NCBI RefSeq assembly: GCF_000026145.1
Contig: NC_009445.1
Coordinates: 2,046,001 to 2,110,000 of the forward strand
Source: Bradyrhizobium sp. ORS 278
GTDB lineage: Bacteria > Pseudomonadota > Alphaproteobacteria > Rhizobiales > Xanthobacteraceae
Direction: 5' to 3'
Length of the DNA: 64,000 bases
The position numbers and the translations under genes were made by a program. Each line of letters begins with the position of its first letter. The stretch's first letter is position 1. The notes below the pieces were generated by a model. It was given only the letters and a program-made list of their open reading frames with translations, did no database searches and was not told the origin of the DNA. Below are positions 18,186 to 26,422 of the stretch, piece by piece.

Positions 18186-18674
18186 TCAGTCGGTGAAGTC
18201 GAGATTGAACCGGCCGAGACTCGTGCTCTTGGTCGTGAACGACACCGTCTTGCCGTTGAGCTGCGCCAACGTGCCCACCGCGTATTTGATCACGGCCTTG
18301 CCGCTGCCCGCCGTGCCCGCCGGCTGACCATCCTTGACCAGGACGACGGCGCTGCCTTCGCTCATCTGCGTCACGGCGAAGCCGCCGGCGATCCGATGGA
18401 CCCCGCCGGCGAACTGATAGGCTACTTTGAGGCCATCCCATTCCGAGACATTGACCGCCGTGTAGATCGCGTCCTTCATCACGCCCTCGACCGCGAAGCA
18501 GGAGAACTGCACCGTGTTGAGAGCGTGGCCGGGGCGATCGCCGATCGGCTCAGGACTCGACGGTCCGATGACGCTGCATTCGTAGTGCGCGAGCACCTCG
18601 GCATGCGCGGCCGAGACGAGGCCGGCGATAGGCATTGCGGAGCAGAGCAGGACGACAGGCTTGAACCTCGTCAT
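18186..18674 (-). CDS. Exported protein of an unnamed family (paralogue of 14643-15149)
   Basis: A 162-residue protein. The ATG at 18674 has GGAGG just upstream and begins a good signal peptide (about residues 1-25, ending AAHA); an upstream in-frame start would add 39 residues with no signal-like features. The mature part shares LAHYECSVIG, EPIGDRPGH, FSCFAVEGVMKDAIY and SEW with the protein at 14643-15149, so two members of the same unnamed family lie 3 kb apart with an unrelated dehydrogenase operon between them. The C-terminal halves are more diverged. No function can be assigned. Confidence 0.8.
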   Translation of the reverse strand: MTRFKPVVLLCSAMPIAGLVSAAHAEVLAHYECSVIGPSSPEPIGDRPGHALNTVQFSCFAVEGVMKDAIYTAVNVSEWDGLKVAYQFAGGVHRIAGGFAVTQMSEGSAVVLVKDGQPAGTAGSGKAVIKYAVGTLAQLNGKTVSFTTKSTSLGRFNLDFTD

Positions 18675-18870
18675 GGGTGACCTCCTTCGCTGATGCGGCG
18701 GCTCACGAGGCCCGATGCATGGGGAACTCGATGCCAGCTCGAGGGAAGCAGCGAAGCCCCGCGCAGCACGACGGGCATTGACCTGCGTCAACTTCAGGCT
18801 GTCGCGAACGGCGAACGCGCGTAGCGCTCCTGCGTCCCTTCAGGCCGGAGCCGATGCAGGTTCTGCTGCG

Positions 18871-19251
18871 CTAGGCCGCCTTTTTGGACTTCACGGCCGC
18901 CTTCTTGGCCGGCCTGCCGCCTGTCTTCACCGAAGCGTTGGCGTCCTTGCCGGGCTCGGCCTTCTTGGCTTCGACCTTCTTCGGCAGTTCCACCGCGGCG
19001 GCTTGCCGCATCGCGCGGGCGTAGCTGTCGGCGACGTTGTCGGCGGAGATCAGCAGCCGGCGCGCCGCGGCACTGGCCTGCTCGACCACCTCGCGGGCGA
19101 GCAGCTTGAAGCGCTCCTTGGCGTCCTTGTCCCTGGCCTTGGCAGCCATGCCGTTGAAGCGGTTCTTGCGCTTCTTCGCCGCCGCCAGGATGGCCTTGTT
19201 CTGCTGCTTGGCCAGTTGCCGGATCACGGCATCAAGATCGGCATCCGCCAT
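18871..19251 (-). CDS. Lysine-rich protein with histone H1-like tail
   Basis: A 126-residue, highly basic protein. Residues 1-85 are predicted helical with heptad-like Leu/Ala spacing (AVIRQLAKQQNKAILAAAKK and later AREVVEQASAAARRLL). The last 35 residues are a Lys/Ala/Pro tail (EAKKAEPGK, GRPAKKAAVKSKKAA) of the kind seen in bacterial histone H1-like and nucleoid-associated proteins. The GGRPAK segment resembles an AT-hook core but lacks its usual second arginine. DNA binding is inferred from composition only. It is transcribed away from the TadG-like gene. Confidence 0.65.
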   Translation of the reverse strand: MADADLDAVIRQLAKQQNKAILAAAKKRKNRFNGMAAKARDKDAKERFKLLAREVVEQASAAARRLLISADNVADSYARAMRQAAAVELPKKVEAKKAEPGKDANASVKTGGRPAKKAAVKSKKAA

Positions 19252-19574
19252 CGTCGTCCCCGAAACCCCTCAAGAATCAGCGCCCCTGCGCCGGAAAACG
19301 CGCGGACTATGCTATTCGCGCCGCCACTTTGCAATCGGGGTATCAGAGGAGGGGAGCTGGCCTTGGGCGGCGCGGGTCCGCGCGGCGCGCCATCGTTCCC
19401 GGCGTGAAGCAGGAGATCTGCATGACGGTCATGCGGCGCATTGACGGTGTGTCGGCACCGTTTATGACAATCAGAAACGCGATGTAACCGTTTCTCTGCA
19501 ATTCCATCAATTCCAATGCAACTGTTGCTCAGCAACATGACCTGCGAACGCATCTTGTTTGTTGGAGTCAGGCT
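19252..19574. other. Divergent intergenic region upstream of the TadG-like gene
   Basis: About 320 bases between two divergent genes, so it should contain both promoters. TTGACG near 19440, upstream of AT-rich ATGACAATC, is a weak sigma70-like candidate for the plus-strand gene. I see no repeat, RNA gene or strong operator. Confidence 0.4.
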
Positions 19575-20873
19575 GTGCCGCCCGCATGTGAGTACCTCAG
19601 CCTGTTGTCGCGGTTCCGCCGCAACGACAGCGGTAATATCGCCGTCATCTTCGCGATCGCGCTGCTGCCGATCCTGGCCTTCATCGGCTCGGCGATCGAC
19701 TATTCGATGGCGGTGCGGGCCAAGGCCAAGCTGTCGGCCTCGATCGACGCCGCGCTGCTGGCGGCGACCGGCTATACCGCCATGCGCGGGAGTTCATCGG
19801 ACGCCAAGACGGCCGCGACCAACATGTTCAACGGCCAGATGTCGGCGCACAAGCTGACGTCGAACTCGCTCAGCATCGACATCACCGACAGCGTCAGTGC
19901 ACGGACCGTGACGGGTAGCGCGACGGTGGTGGTGAAGACCTCCTTCATGTACATGTTCGGCTATCCGACCATGACGGTCTCGGCGTCCTCGTCGGCGTCT
20001 GCCTCGTTCCCGACCTACATGGACTTCTACGTCCTGGTCGACAACTCGCCGTCGCAGGGACTCGGCGCCACCACGGCCGACATGACGACGCTGCAGAACG
20101 CGACGACCGACACGTGCGCCTTCGCCTGCCACGACACCTATACGTCGAGCTCGAAGAAGACGCTGCAGACCAACAGCTACTATGACAAGGCGAAGAAGCT
20201 CGGCGTGACGATGCGGATCGACGTCGTCCGGTCGGCAACCCAGTCGCTCACGGACACGGCGACCTCCAGCCAGATCGTCAGCAACCAGTATCGGATGGCG
20301 GTCTACAGCATGGGGGCCGATTGCGGCTCGCTCGGGCTGACTACGGTCGCCAGCCTCTCGTCGAGCATGTCCTCGGTGAAATCGTCGGTCGGTGCGCTGG
20401 ACCTGATGACCATTCCCTACAGCGGCTACAACAACGACATGTGCACCGATTTCGACGGCACCATGTCGGCCATGAGCGGCGTCATCCCCACGCAGGGCGA
20501 CGGTTCGTCGACGAATCCGCAGAAATGGCTGTTCTTCGTGTCCGACGGTGTTGCCGACTATGCCTACCCGACGACATGCAGCAAGACCACCCAGTCTGGG
20601 GGACGTTGCGTGGAGCCGCTCACGACGACCACCTGCACTGCGTTGAAGGCTCGCGGTATCAAGATCGCCGTGCTGTACACAACCTATCTCGCCATCACCA
20701 GCAACGGCTATTACAACACCTGGGTCAAGCCCTGGCGCGATTCGATCGGCACCATAATGAAATCCTGCGCCAGCCCCGGCTACTACTACGAGGTCGATTC
20801 CAGCGGCAGCATCGGCTCGGCGCTGACCGCGCTGTTCCAGCAGGCGATCGCCTCGGCGCATCTGACGAAGTAG
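19575..20873 (+). CDS. TadG-like pilus assembly/VWA-domain protein
   Basis: A 432-residue inner-membrane protein. The N-terminus (RFRRNDSGNIAVIFAIALLP, then ILAFIGSAIDYSMAVRAKAKLS) is the TadE/TadG-type hydrophobic segment with the typical small-residue and Asp-Tyr pattern. The rest is a periplasmic von Willebrand-like domain whose metal site starts at FYVLVDNSPSQ (DxSxS-like). Several cysteine pairs (CAFAC, MCTDF, TTCSK, TCTALK) suggest disulfides. The GTG start at 19575 follows GGAGTCAGG. No other tad/cpa genes are nearby, so this is a lone TadG-like protein, common in Bradyrhizobium relatives; its role in Flp pili is inferred from family only. Confidence 0.85.
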   Translation: MPPACEYLSLLSRFRRNDSGNIAVIFAIALLPILAFIGSAIDYSMAVRAKAKLSASIDAALLAATGYTAMRGSSSDAKTAATNMFNGQMSAHKLTSNSLSIDITDSVSARTVTGSATVVVKTSFMYMFGYPTMTVSASSSASASFPTYMDFYVLVDNSPSQGLGATTADMTTLQNATTDTCAFACHDTYTSSSKKTLQTNSYYDKAKKLGVTMRIDVVRSATQSLTDTATSSQIVSNQYRMAVYSMGADCGSLGLTTVASLSSSMSSVKSSVGALDLMTIPYSGYNNDMCTDFDGTMSAMSGVIPTQGDGSSTNPQKWLFFVSDGVADYAYPTTCSKTTQSGGRCVEPLTTTTCTALKARGIKIAVLYTTYLAITSNGYYNTWVKPWRDSIGTIMKSCASPGYYYEVDSSGSIGSALTALFQQAIASAHLTK

Positions 20874-20882
20874 CACGCCGCT

Positions 20883-23027
20883 CTAGTCTGGCAGCGCGAC
20901 CAGCTCCTGCAGCGTCGTGCTGTCATTCAGCACGGCGAGCGTCTCGCGGCGCGACAGGAAGCCGAGCGCTTGCGTGAACGTGTCAGCATCGGCGATCCGC
21001 GCTCTCGCTGTGGCAAGGTCGACGTCGATGTCTCCCGGCGCGCGCGGCCGGCGCGCCGACAGCGTGGCGATGTGCCGCCGGCGAAGCTCGTGGTCCTGCC
21101 GCAGTTCGGCCAGCGCGGATGTGTGGACGGGTTGTGGCAGGTCCGCAAGCGCACGCGCCCGGACGAGTACCGGCGGTGGGGCGATCTCCTCCGGCGTCGT
21201 GAACAGGCGCCTGCCGAGACCGCGACGGGCCGTCAGCAGGCCGATCGGAATTGCAAGCACCAGGCCGGCGATGACCGGCGACATCCACGCCAGCAGCGGC
21301 AGCGACACCGCCGTGGCGCTCGCGGCCATGGCGAGGCCGCACACGGTCGGCAGCGCGAATTTGCGGACAATCTCCTGCCGGCTCACGCCGCCATCGCTGC
21401 GCCGCTGCACCTGCCAGCCGGCGTCGCGCCCCAGCAGGATCTCGATCACGGCGACCGACTGGAAGATCATCATCGACGGCGCGATCAGCGCCGCCAGCAC
21501 CGTTTCCGCGAGAACCGCGACACAGAGACGCAGCCCGCCGCCGAAGCCGCGGCGCCTTTGCGCCGTCAGCAGCGTGGCGAGGCAGGCCAGCAGCTTCGGC
21601 ACGAACAACAGGCCGAGCGTCGCGGCAAACACCTGCGCGGCGAGAATTGGATCCTGCGCCGGCCAGGATGGAAACAGGGCGAAGCCCTTGGGAAAGTATT
21701 CCGGCCGGACGAAATTGGCCTGCAGCGAGATCAGGATGCCGAGCACGAGGAAGGCGAGCCATAACGGCGCGGTGACATAGGCGCCGATGCCGATCAACAG
21801 ATGCAGCCGCGACACCCAGTGCAGCCCGCGCGCCGGCAGCACCGCCAGATGCTGCAGATTGCCCTGGCACCAGCGCCGGTCGCGCGCGGCGTAGTCGATC
21901 AGCGAGGGCGGCACCTCCTCATAGCTGCCGCCGAGATCGACTGTCATGTAGATCCCCCAGCCGGCGCGGCGCATCAAAGCGGCCTCGATGAAGTCATGGC
22001 TGAGGATATGCCCGCCGAACGGTTTTCGCCCGCGCAGTTCCGGCAACGCGGCATCGCGTGCGAAGGCTTCGACGCGGATGATCGCGTTGTGGCCCCAGTA
22101 ATTGCTTTCGGCGCCGTACCACCAGGCGTTGCCCGAGGCGATGACGGGACCGTAGAGACGGCCGGCGAACTGCTGCAGCCGCGCGAACAGGCTGCTGCCG
22201 TTGACGATCACGGGCAGAGTCTGGATCAACGCGGCCTGCGGTGTCTCCTCCATTGCATGGGCCAGCCGCACGATGGTCTCGCCGCTCATCAGGCTGTCGG
22301 CATCGAGGATGATCATCTGGTCGTAGGCCGCGCCAAAGCGCCGTACCCATTCGGCGATATTGCCGGACTTGCGCGCGACGTTGTCGGCGCGATGACGGTA
22401 GTAGATGCGCGCCGTGCCGCAGGCCTGGCGCAACGCCAGATACGCGGCCTCCTCGCCGATCCAGATGTCGGGATCGGTGGTGTCGCTGAGCAGGAACCAG
22501 TCGAAATGCGCGGCCTCACCGGTCGCGGCGATCGAGTCAATCATGGCGCGCAGCCGGACCATCACGGCATCCGGGTCCTCATTGTAGGTCGGCAGCAGCA
22601 TCGCGGTACGGGTCGAAAGCGCGGGCAGCGGACCGTCCGTGGGGATCGCGATCGTCTCGCGCGGCCGCAGCAGCATCACGACGAAGCCGGCCAGCGCGGT
22701 GACGAAGGCGAACGAGATCCATGCAACGAGGATGCCGAACAGCACGAGCACCATGCCTTCCAGCACGGTCACGCCGCCGACCTCGACGACCTCGTACATC
22801 TTGATGCAGCCGGCCAGCGTCAGCGCCGCGGTGCCGGCGAGCACGAGGCCGCGGCGAAGCGCGATCCCCGCTCCATCGCGCATCGGTGTCCGCTCAGCTG
22901 CGGCGCGCGACAGCGGTGACGGCACCATGTCGCGCGGCGCCTCGGCGGGAAGAAAATCCACGCCCGCATCGTCAATCCGCAACGGGCGCGGCGTGCGTGC
23001 GCTCACGGCGTCCATCGATAGATCCAT
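20883..23027 (-). CDS. opgH: Glucans biosynthesis glucosyltransferase OpgH (MdoH)
   Basis: A 714-residue inner-membrane GT2 glucosyltransferase that builds and exports the linear glucose backbone of osmoregulated periplasmic glucans from UDP-glucose. The catalytic core shows TAMLLPTYNEDP near residue 143, ILDADSLMSGE (the DxD) near 245, and the Q/RxxRW-like RDRRWCQGN near 390. Membrane segments flank the core: two before it (about 58-115) and several after (about 405-570). I start at the first ATG that overlaps opgG; an ATG four codons later is equally possible. It overlaps the opgG stop by about 25 bases, so the two are translationally coupled. Confidence 0.93.
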   Translation of the reverse strand: MDLSMDAVSARTPRPLRIDDAGVDFLPAEAPRDMVPSPLSRAAAERTPMRDGAGIALRRGLVLAGTAALTLAGCIKMYEVVEVGGVTVLEGMVLVLFGILVAWISFAFVTALAGFVVMLLRPRETIAIPTDGPLPALSTRTAMLLPTYNEDPDAVMVRLRAMIDSIAATGEAAHFDWFLLSDTTDPDIWIGEEAAYLALRQACGTARIYYRHRADNVARKSGNIAEWVRRFGAAYDQMIILDADSLMSGETIVRLAHAMEETPQAALIQTLPVIVNGSSLFARLQQFAGRLYGPVIASGNAWWYGAESNYWGHNAIIRVEAFARDAALPELRGRKPFGGHILSHDFIEAALMRRAGWGIYMTVDLGGSYEEVPPSLIDYAARDRRWCQGNLQHLAVLPARGLHWVSRLHLLIGIGAYVTAPLWLAFLVLGILISLQANFVRPEYFPKGFALFPSWPAQDPILAAQVFAATLGLLFVPKLLACLATLLTAQRRRGFGGGLRLCVAVLAETVLAALIAPSMMIFQSVAVIEILLGRDAGWQVQRRSDGGVSRQEIVRKFALPTVCGLAMAASATAVSLPLLAWMSPVIAGLVLAIPIGLLTARRGLGRRLFTTPEEIAPPPVLVRARALADLPQPVHTSALAELRQDHELRRRHIATLSARRPRAPGDIDVDLATARARIADADTFTQALGFLSRRETLAVLNDSTTLQELVALPD

Positions 23028-24514
23028 GTCTCTGAGGCGAGCTTGTCGCTCGCATACAGCTCCACGCGCAGCTCGACGGGCGCGTCCTTGGCGGCGCACT
23101 GGAAGCTCAGGCGCCAGCCGCCGGTCTCGGGATTGGGCTGGGCGACGATATTGGCCACCTCGGTCTTCTCGGCATTGACGACGGCCTTCACCGTGGCGGG
23201 ATCGAGTCCCTTCAGGACATCGCCTGCGAGCTCGAGCACGAACAGCCGGCCCTCTCCCTGCGCGGCCACGCCGGTCCGGGTGAAGCGCGCCAGCGCGTGC
23301 GGTTTCGGCGTGTCCTGACCCCAGTGCAGGCGATAGGTCATGTTGTGCTCGCCCTTGGCGGCGAGCGCCGTCTTCGGCCGCCAGAACGCGGCGATGTTGT
23401 CGTGGATCTCCTCCTTGGTCGGAATCTCGAACAGCACCACCGCGCCTTCGCCCCAGTCGCCGATCGGCTCGATCCACAGGCTCGGCCGCTTTTCGAAATG
23501 CGATTCGAGGTCCTGATAGGCGGCGTAGCTGCGCTCGCGCTGCATCAGGCCGAAGCCGCGCGGATTGAGATCGTTGAACACGCTGACCTGCAGGTCGCGC
23601 GGATTGCTCAGCGGCCGCCACAGCTGCTCGCCCTTGCCGTTGAACATCGCGAGCCCGTCGGAATCGTGCACGGCGGGACGGAAATCGTCGCTGTCGCTGC
23701 GGTCGTTGGGCCCGAACAGGAACATGCTGGTCATCGGCGCCAGCCCCGCATGCGCGATCTCGACCCGCGGATACAGCGAAGCCTCGACGTCGAACACGGT
23801 GGTGTCGCCGGGGCGGATGGTGAAGCGGTAGGAGCCGGTGGCGCTCTTGCTGTCGAGCAGCGCATGCACCACCATCGCGGTCGCGCCCGGCGTCGGCTTC
23901 TCCAGCCAGAACGTCTTGAAGACCGGAAACTCCTCGCCCTTGGCCTCGCCGGTGTCGATCGACAGGCCGCGTGCCGACAGCCCGTAGATCTCGCCCTTCG
24001 CCACCGCGCGAAAATAGCTCGCGCCGAGAAACACGCAGACCTCGTCGTAATAGTCCGGCCGGTTCATCGGCGCATGCAGGCGGAAGCCGGCAAAGCCGAG
24101 ATCGGCCGCCGGAAACGCCGGCACCTGCGGCCCGAACGCGAAATCCTCGGGACGATATGTCACTGGCCTGGCCTGGCCGTCCGAGACCTCGTAGATGTCG
24201 ACGCGATCCTTGTAGATGAACCCGCGATGAAAGAATTGCGCCTGGAACGGCAGCTTGTCGTCACGCCACAGCGCGTGCTCCGGCAGAAACCGGATCGAGC
24301 GATAGGCATCGTAGTTGAGCTTGGCCAGCGCGTCCGGCAGCTTGTCTTCCGGCGCGGAATAGGGCTTGGCCGCGAGCGCGCGCGCGAGATCGCGCACCAT
24401 GGCCGCGCTGAACGGCTGCGCCGCCGGCGCCGCGGCCGATGCGCCTCGCGCGAACGAGGCGGCAATCGGGATCGCAGCCGCAGATTGCATGAACTGACGG
24501 CGATTCAACTTCAT
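23003..24514 (-). CDS. opgG: Glucan biosynthesis protein OpgG/OpgD (MdoG), Tat-exported
   Basis: A 503-residue periplasmic protein needed with OpgH for backbone synthesis and branching of osmoregulated periplasmic glucans. The start at 24514 gives MKLNRRQFMQSAAAIPIAAS, a twin-arginine signal ending near ASA27; longer in-frame starts would bury it. Family phrases include AQFFHRGFIYKDRVDIYEV, FLGASYFRAV, SMFLFGPNDR, FRPAVHDSDGLAMFNGKGE (all in the beta-sandwich domain) and a C-terminal Ig-like domain. In E. coli OpgG uses Sec and OpgD uses Tat, so this protein carries the OpgD-type signal but the OpgG-type position before opgH. First gene of the opgGH operon. Confidence 0.93.
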   Translation of the reverse strand: MKLNRRQFMQSAAAIPIAASFARGASAAAPAAQPFSAAMVRDLARALAAKPYSAPEDKLPDALAKLNYDAYRSIRFLPEHALWRDDKLPFQAQFFHRGFIYKDRVDIYEVSDGQARPVTYRPEDFAFGPQVPAFPAADLGFAGFRLHAPMNRPDYYDEVCVFLGASYFRAVAKGEIYGLSARGLSIDTGEAKGEEFPVFKTFWLEKPTPGATAMVVHALLDSKSATGSYRFTIRPGDTTVFDVEASLYPRVEIAHAGLAPMTSMFLFGPNDRSDSDDFRPAVHDSDGLAMFNGKGEQLWRPLSNPRDLQVSVFNDLNPRGFGLMQRERSYAAYQDLESHFEKRPSLWIEPIGDWGEGAVVLFEIPTKEEIHDNIAAFWRPKTALAAKGEHNMTYRLHWGQDTPKPHALARFTRTGVAAQGEGRLFVLELAGDVLKGLDPATVKAVVNAEKTEVANIVAQPNPETGGWRLSFQCAAKDAPVELRVELYASDKLASETWIYRWTP

Positions 24515-24684
24515 CTCGCTTTGCTGAATGAACGCCGGAGCAACATTTCTGCAGCCCTGCGGTTCCATTTCAATTGATATGGGATGCGCAGCATGCAGCC
24601 GGCGCCATGAACGGCGTGTGAGCGACGGCAGCCAGCGCACGAGCATGATAATATCGTCGTCGGCTCTTTCGGCAGTGACGGTCC

Positions 24685-24825
24685 GTAGGGTGGGCAAAGG
24701 CGCGGCGACACGGTCCGCAATTTTGCTGCGCTCTCTCGCGCGCCGTGCCCACCATGACGTCTACGTGTCGTGGACGGACGGTGGGCACGCATCCGCCCTC
24801 CGGGCGGCTGCTTTGCCCACCCTAC
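24685..24825. repeat. Dispersed inverted-repeat element, GTAGGGTGGGC family, copy 2
   Basis: A 141-base element with the same perfect 15-base ends as the copy at 2706-2841 (24685-24699 and 24811-24825). It lies between opgG and the IS element. The 24515-24684 stretch before it shows no gene and probably carries the opgGH promoter. Confidence 0.8.
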
Positions 24826-24858
24826 GAGGCTGTGAATCTTTCGATGCCTATTCTCGCT

Positions 24859-26245
24859 GACTATGATTCTCTGAGCGGAGCGGTTTGCTGGAGGTCATGA
24901 TGGCTAAGGACGAGCTTTTCGATGGATTGCCGGAGCAGTCGGGTCCCAAAGCGCGGGAGCTTCCGAAGGGTGCGCCTCGTCTGCGGGTTCCGGAGCGCAA
25001 CCAGGTCGAGCTGCGCGCGGTCGATATCGACAGCCTGATCGGGCAGGATCATCCGGCGCGGATGATCTGGACCTATGTCGAGACGCTCGACCTGAGCGAG
25101 TTGGAAGACCGAGTGAAGGCGCGGGAGAACAGGCCTGGTCATCCGGCACCGTCGCCACGCCTTTTGCTGGCGCTCTGGCTCTATGCCACCAGCGACGGCG
25201 TCGGCAGTGCTCGGGCGCTGGATCGCCTGTGCGAGAGCCATGATGCCTATCGCTGGCTGTGTGGCGGGGTATCGCTGAACTATCACACGCTATCGGACTT
25301 CCGCGTCGGCTGTGCCGATGTGCTCGACCGCCTGATGAGCGAACATCTGGCGGCGTTGAGCGAGGCCGGGCTGGTCGATCTCGATACGCTGGCACAGGAC
25401 GGGGTGCGGATCCGCGCCAATGCGGGGGCCAGCTCGTTCCGGCGCGAAGCGAGGCTGCAGCAGAAGCTGGCGGAAGCAACGGAGGTGGTGGAAGAGCTCA
25501 AGCGGGAAGTCGATGCAGATCCAGAAGCCAGCAACCGGCGCATCCGCGCGGCGCGTGAGCGCGCCGCACGCGAGCATAAACAGAAGGTCGAAGCGGCGCA
25601 GGCGGCGCTGGAGGAGATCAAGCGCAAGCGCCAGAAGCTCGAGGAAAAAGGCGGTAACGGCAAGAAGCCGAAGGAGCCTCGGGCCTCCACCACCGATCCG
25701 CAGGCGCGGCGGATGAAGATGGCCGATGCCGGCTTCCGTCCCGCCTACAACGTGCAGGTCGTCAGCGCTGCAGCTGCGATGATCGTGGTCGCAATCGACA
25801 TCGACAACAACGGATCAGACGGCGGCCTGATGCGACCGATGCTGGAGCGGCTGCGCGACAAGCTGCAACGCCTGCCCAGGCGCTACCTCGTCGATGGCGG
25901 ATACTGCCGTGGCGACGACATCGAATGGGCGCATGGCCAGAACATCGAGATCTACTGTCCGCCGCGCTCGCAAAAAAGCGGTGTTGATCCTTATCTGCCC
26001 CGAGATACCGATGGCCCTGGTGTGGCGGCCTGGCGAGCGCGCATGGCGAGCGAAGCCGGCAAGGCTCAGTATCAGCTCCGCTCGCTGTGCGAATGCATCC
26101 ACGCCCGCTGGCGCAACTGGGACCTCCGGCAAGTGACGGTACGCGGCATCGACAAGGTTCGCGCCGTCGTGAGCTGGTACGCGTTCACCAACAACCTTCT
26201 GCAAGGATTGCACCTCATCGCCTGTCAAAAAGCAGCATCATAGTC
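24859..26245 (+). mobile_element. IS1182-family insertion sequence (boundaries approximate)
   Basis: The transposase gene is intact. A 9-base perfect inverted match, GACTATGAT at 24859-24867 and ATCATAGTC at 26237-26245, flanks it, with further scattered matches on either side; the transposase stop codon lies inside the right copy. I take these as the core of the terminal repeats, giving an element of about 1.4 kb. No target-site duplication is evident, so the exact ends are uncertain. Confidence 0.65.
24900..26243 (+). CDS. IS1182-family transposase
   Basis: A 447-residue DDE transposase that appears full length. The N-terminal DUF772-type domain (LRAVDIDSLIGQDHPARMIW to LSDFR) is followed by a likely catalytic Asp in LAQDGVRIRANAGASSF. 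An unusually long charged coiled coil (about residues 178-255, rich in Arg/Lys/Glu) comes next. The second half has FRPAYNVQVVSA, then YLVDGGYCRGDDIEW (second Asp) and SLCECIHARWRNWDLRQVTV (Glu), all in family order. I start at the ATG at 24900 because GGAGG lies five bases upstream; an ATG one codon earlier is nearly equivalent. No frameshift is seen, so the element could be active. Confidence 0.9.
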   Translation: MAKDELFDGLPEQSGPKARELPKGAPRLRVPERNQVELRAVDIDSLIGQDHPARMIWTYVETLDLSELEDRVKARENRPGHPAPSPRLLLALWLYATSDGVGSARALDRLCESHDAYRWLCGGVSLNYHTLSDFRVGCADVLDRLMSEHLAALSEAGLVDLDTLAQDGVRIRANAGASSFRREARLQQKLAEATEVVEELKREVDADPEASNRRIRAARERAAREHKQKVEAAQAALEEIKRKRQKLEEKGGNGKKPKEPRASTTDPQARRMKMADAGFRPAYNVQVVSAAAAMIVVAIDIDNNGSDGGLMRPMLERLRDKLQRLPRRYLVDGGYCRGDDIEWAHGQNIEIYCPPRSQKSGVDPYLPRDTDGPGVAAWRARMASEAGKAQYQLRSLCECIHARWRNWDLRQVTVRGIDKVRAVVSWYAFTNNLLQGLHLIACQKAAS

Positions 26246-26422
26246 GCCGGGAGCGGCATCCGAGGGATCCTCCGGGACAATCCGCCGCACAGAGCCGCCC
26301 ACAACGGCTATCCCGCGGCGACAGCCCCCTCGTCGCAAACTCAGCCCTGAACTCAAATTGGCTCACAAGCTCTACGGCTCATCGCGCACATTGGTAGCCC
26401 CCGGATGTTTTCCCGGGGCGCT

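Noticed and set aside
23028..23621. N-terminal extension of the opgH frame into opgG
   Set aside because: The extra 198 residues only re-read opgG out of frame; the glucosyltransferase N-terminus begins at 23027 or 23015.
24859..26245. Target-site duplication of the IS element
   Set aside because: I compared the bases outside the 9-base inverted match and saw no convincing direct repeat, so none is claimed.
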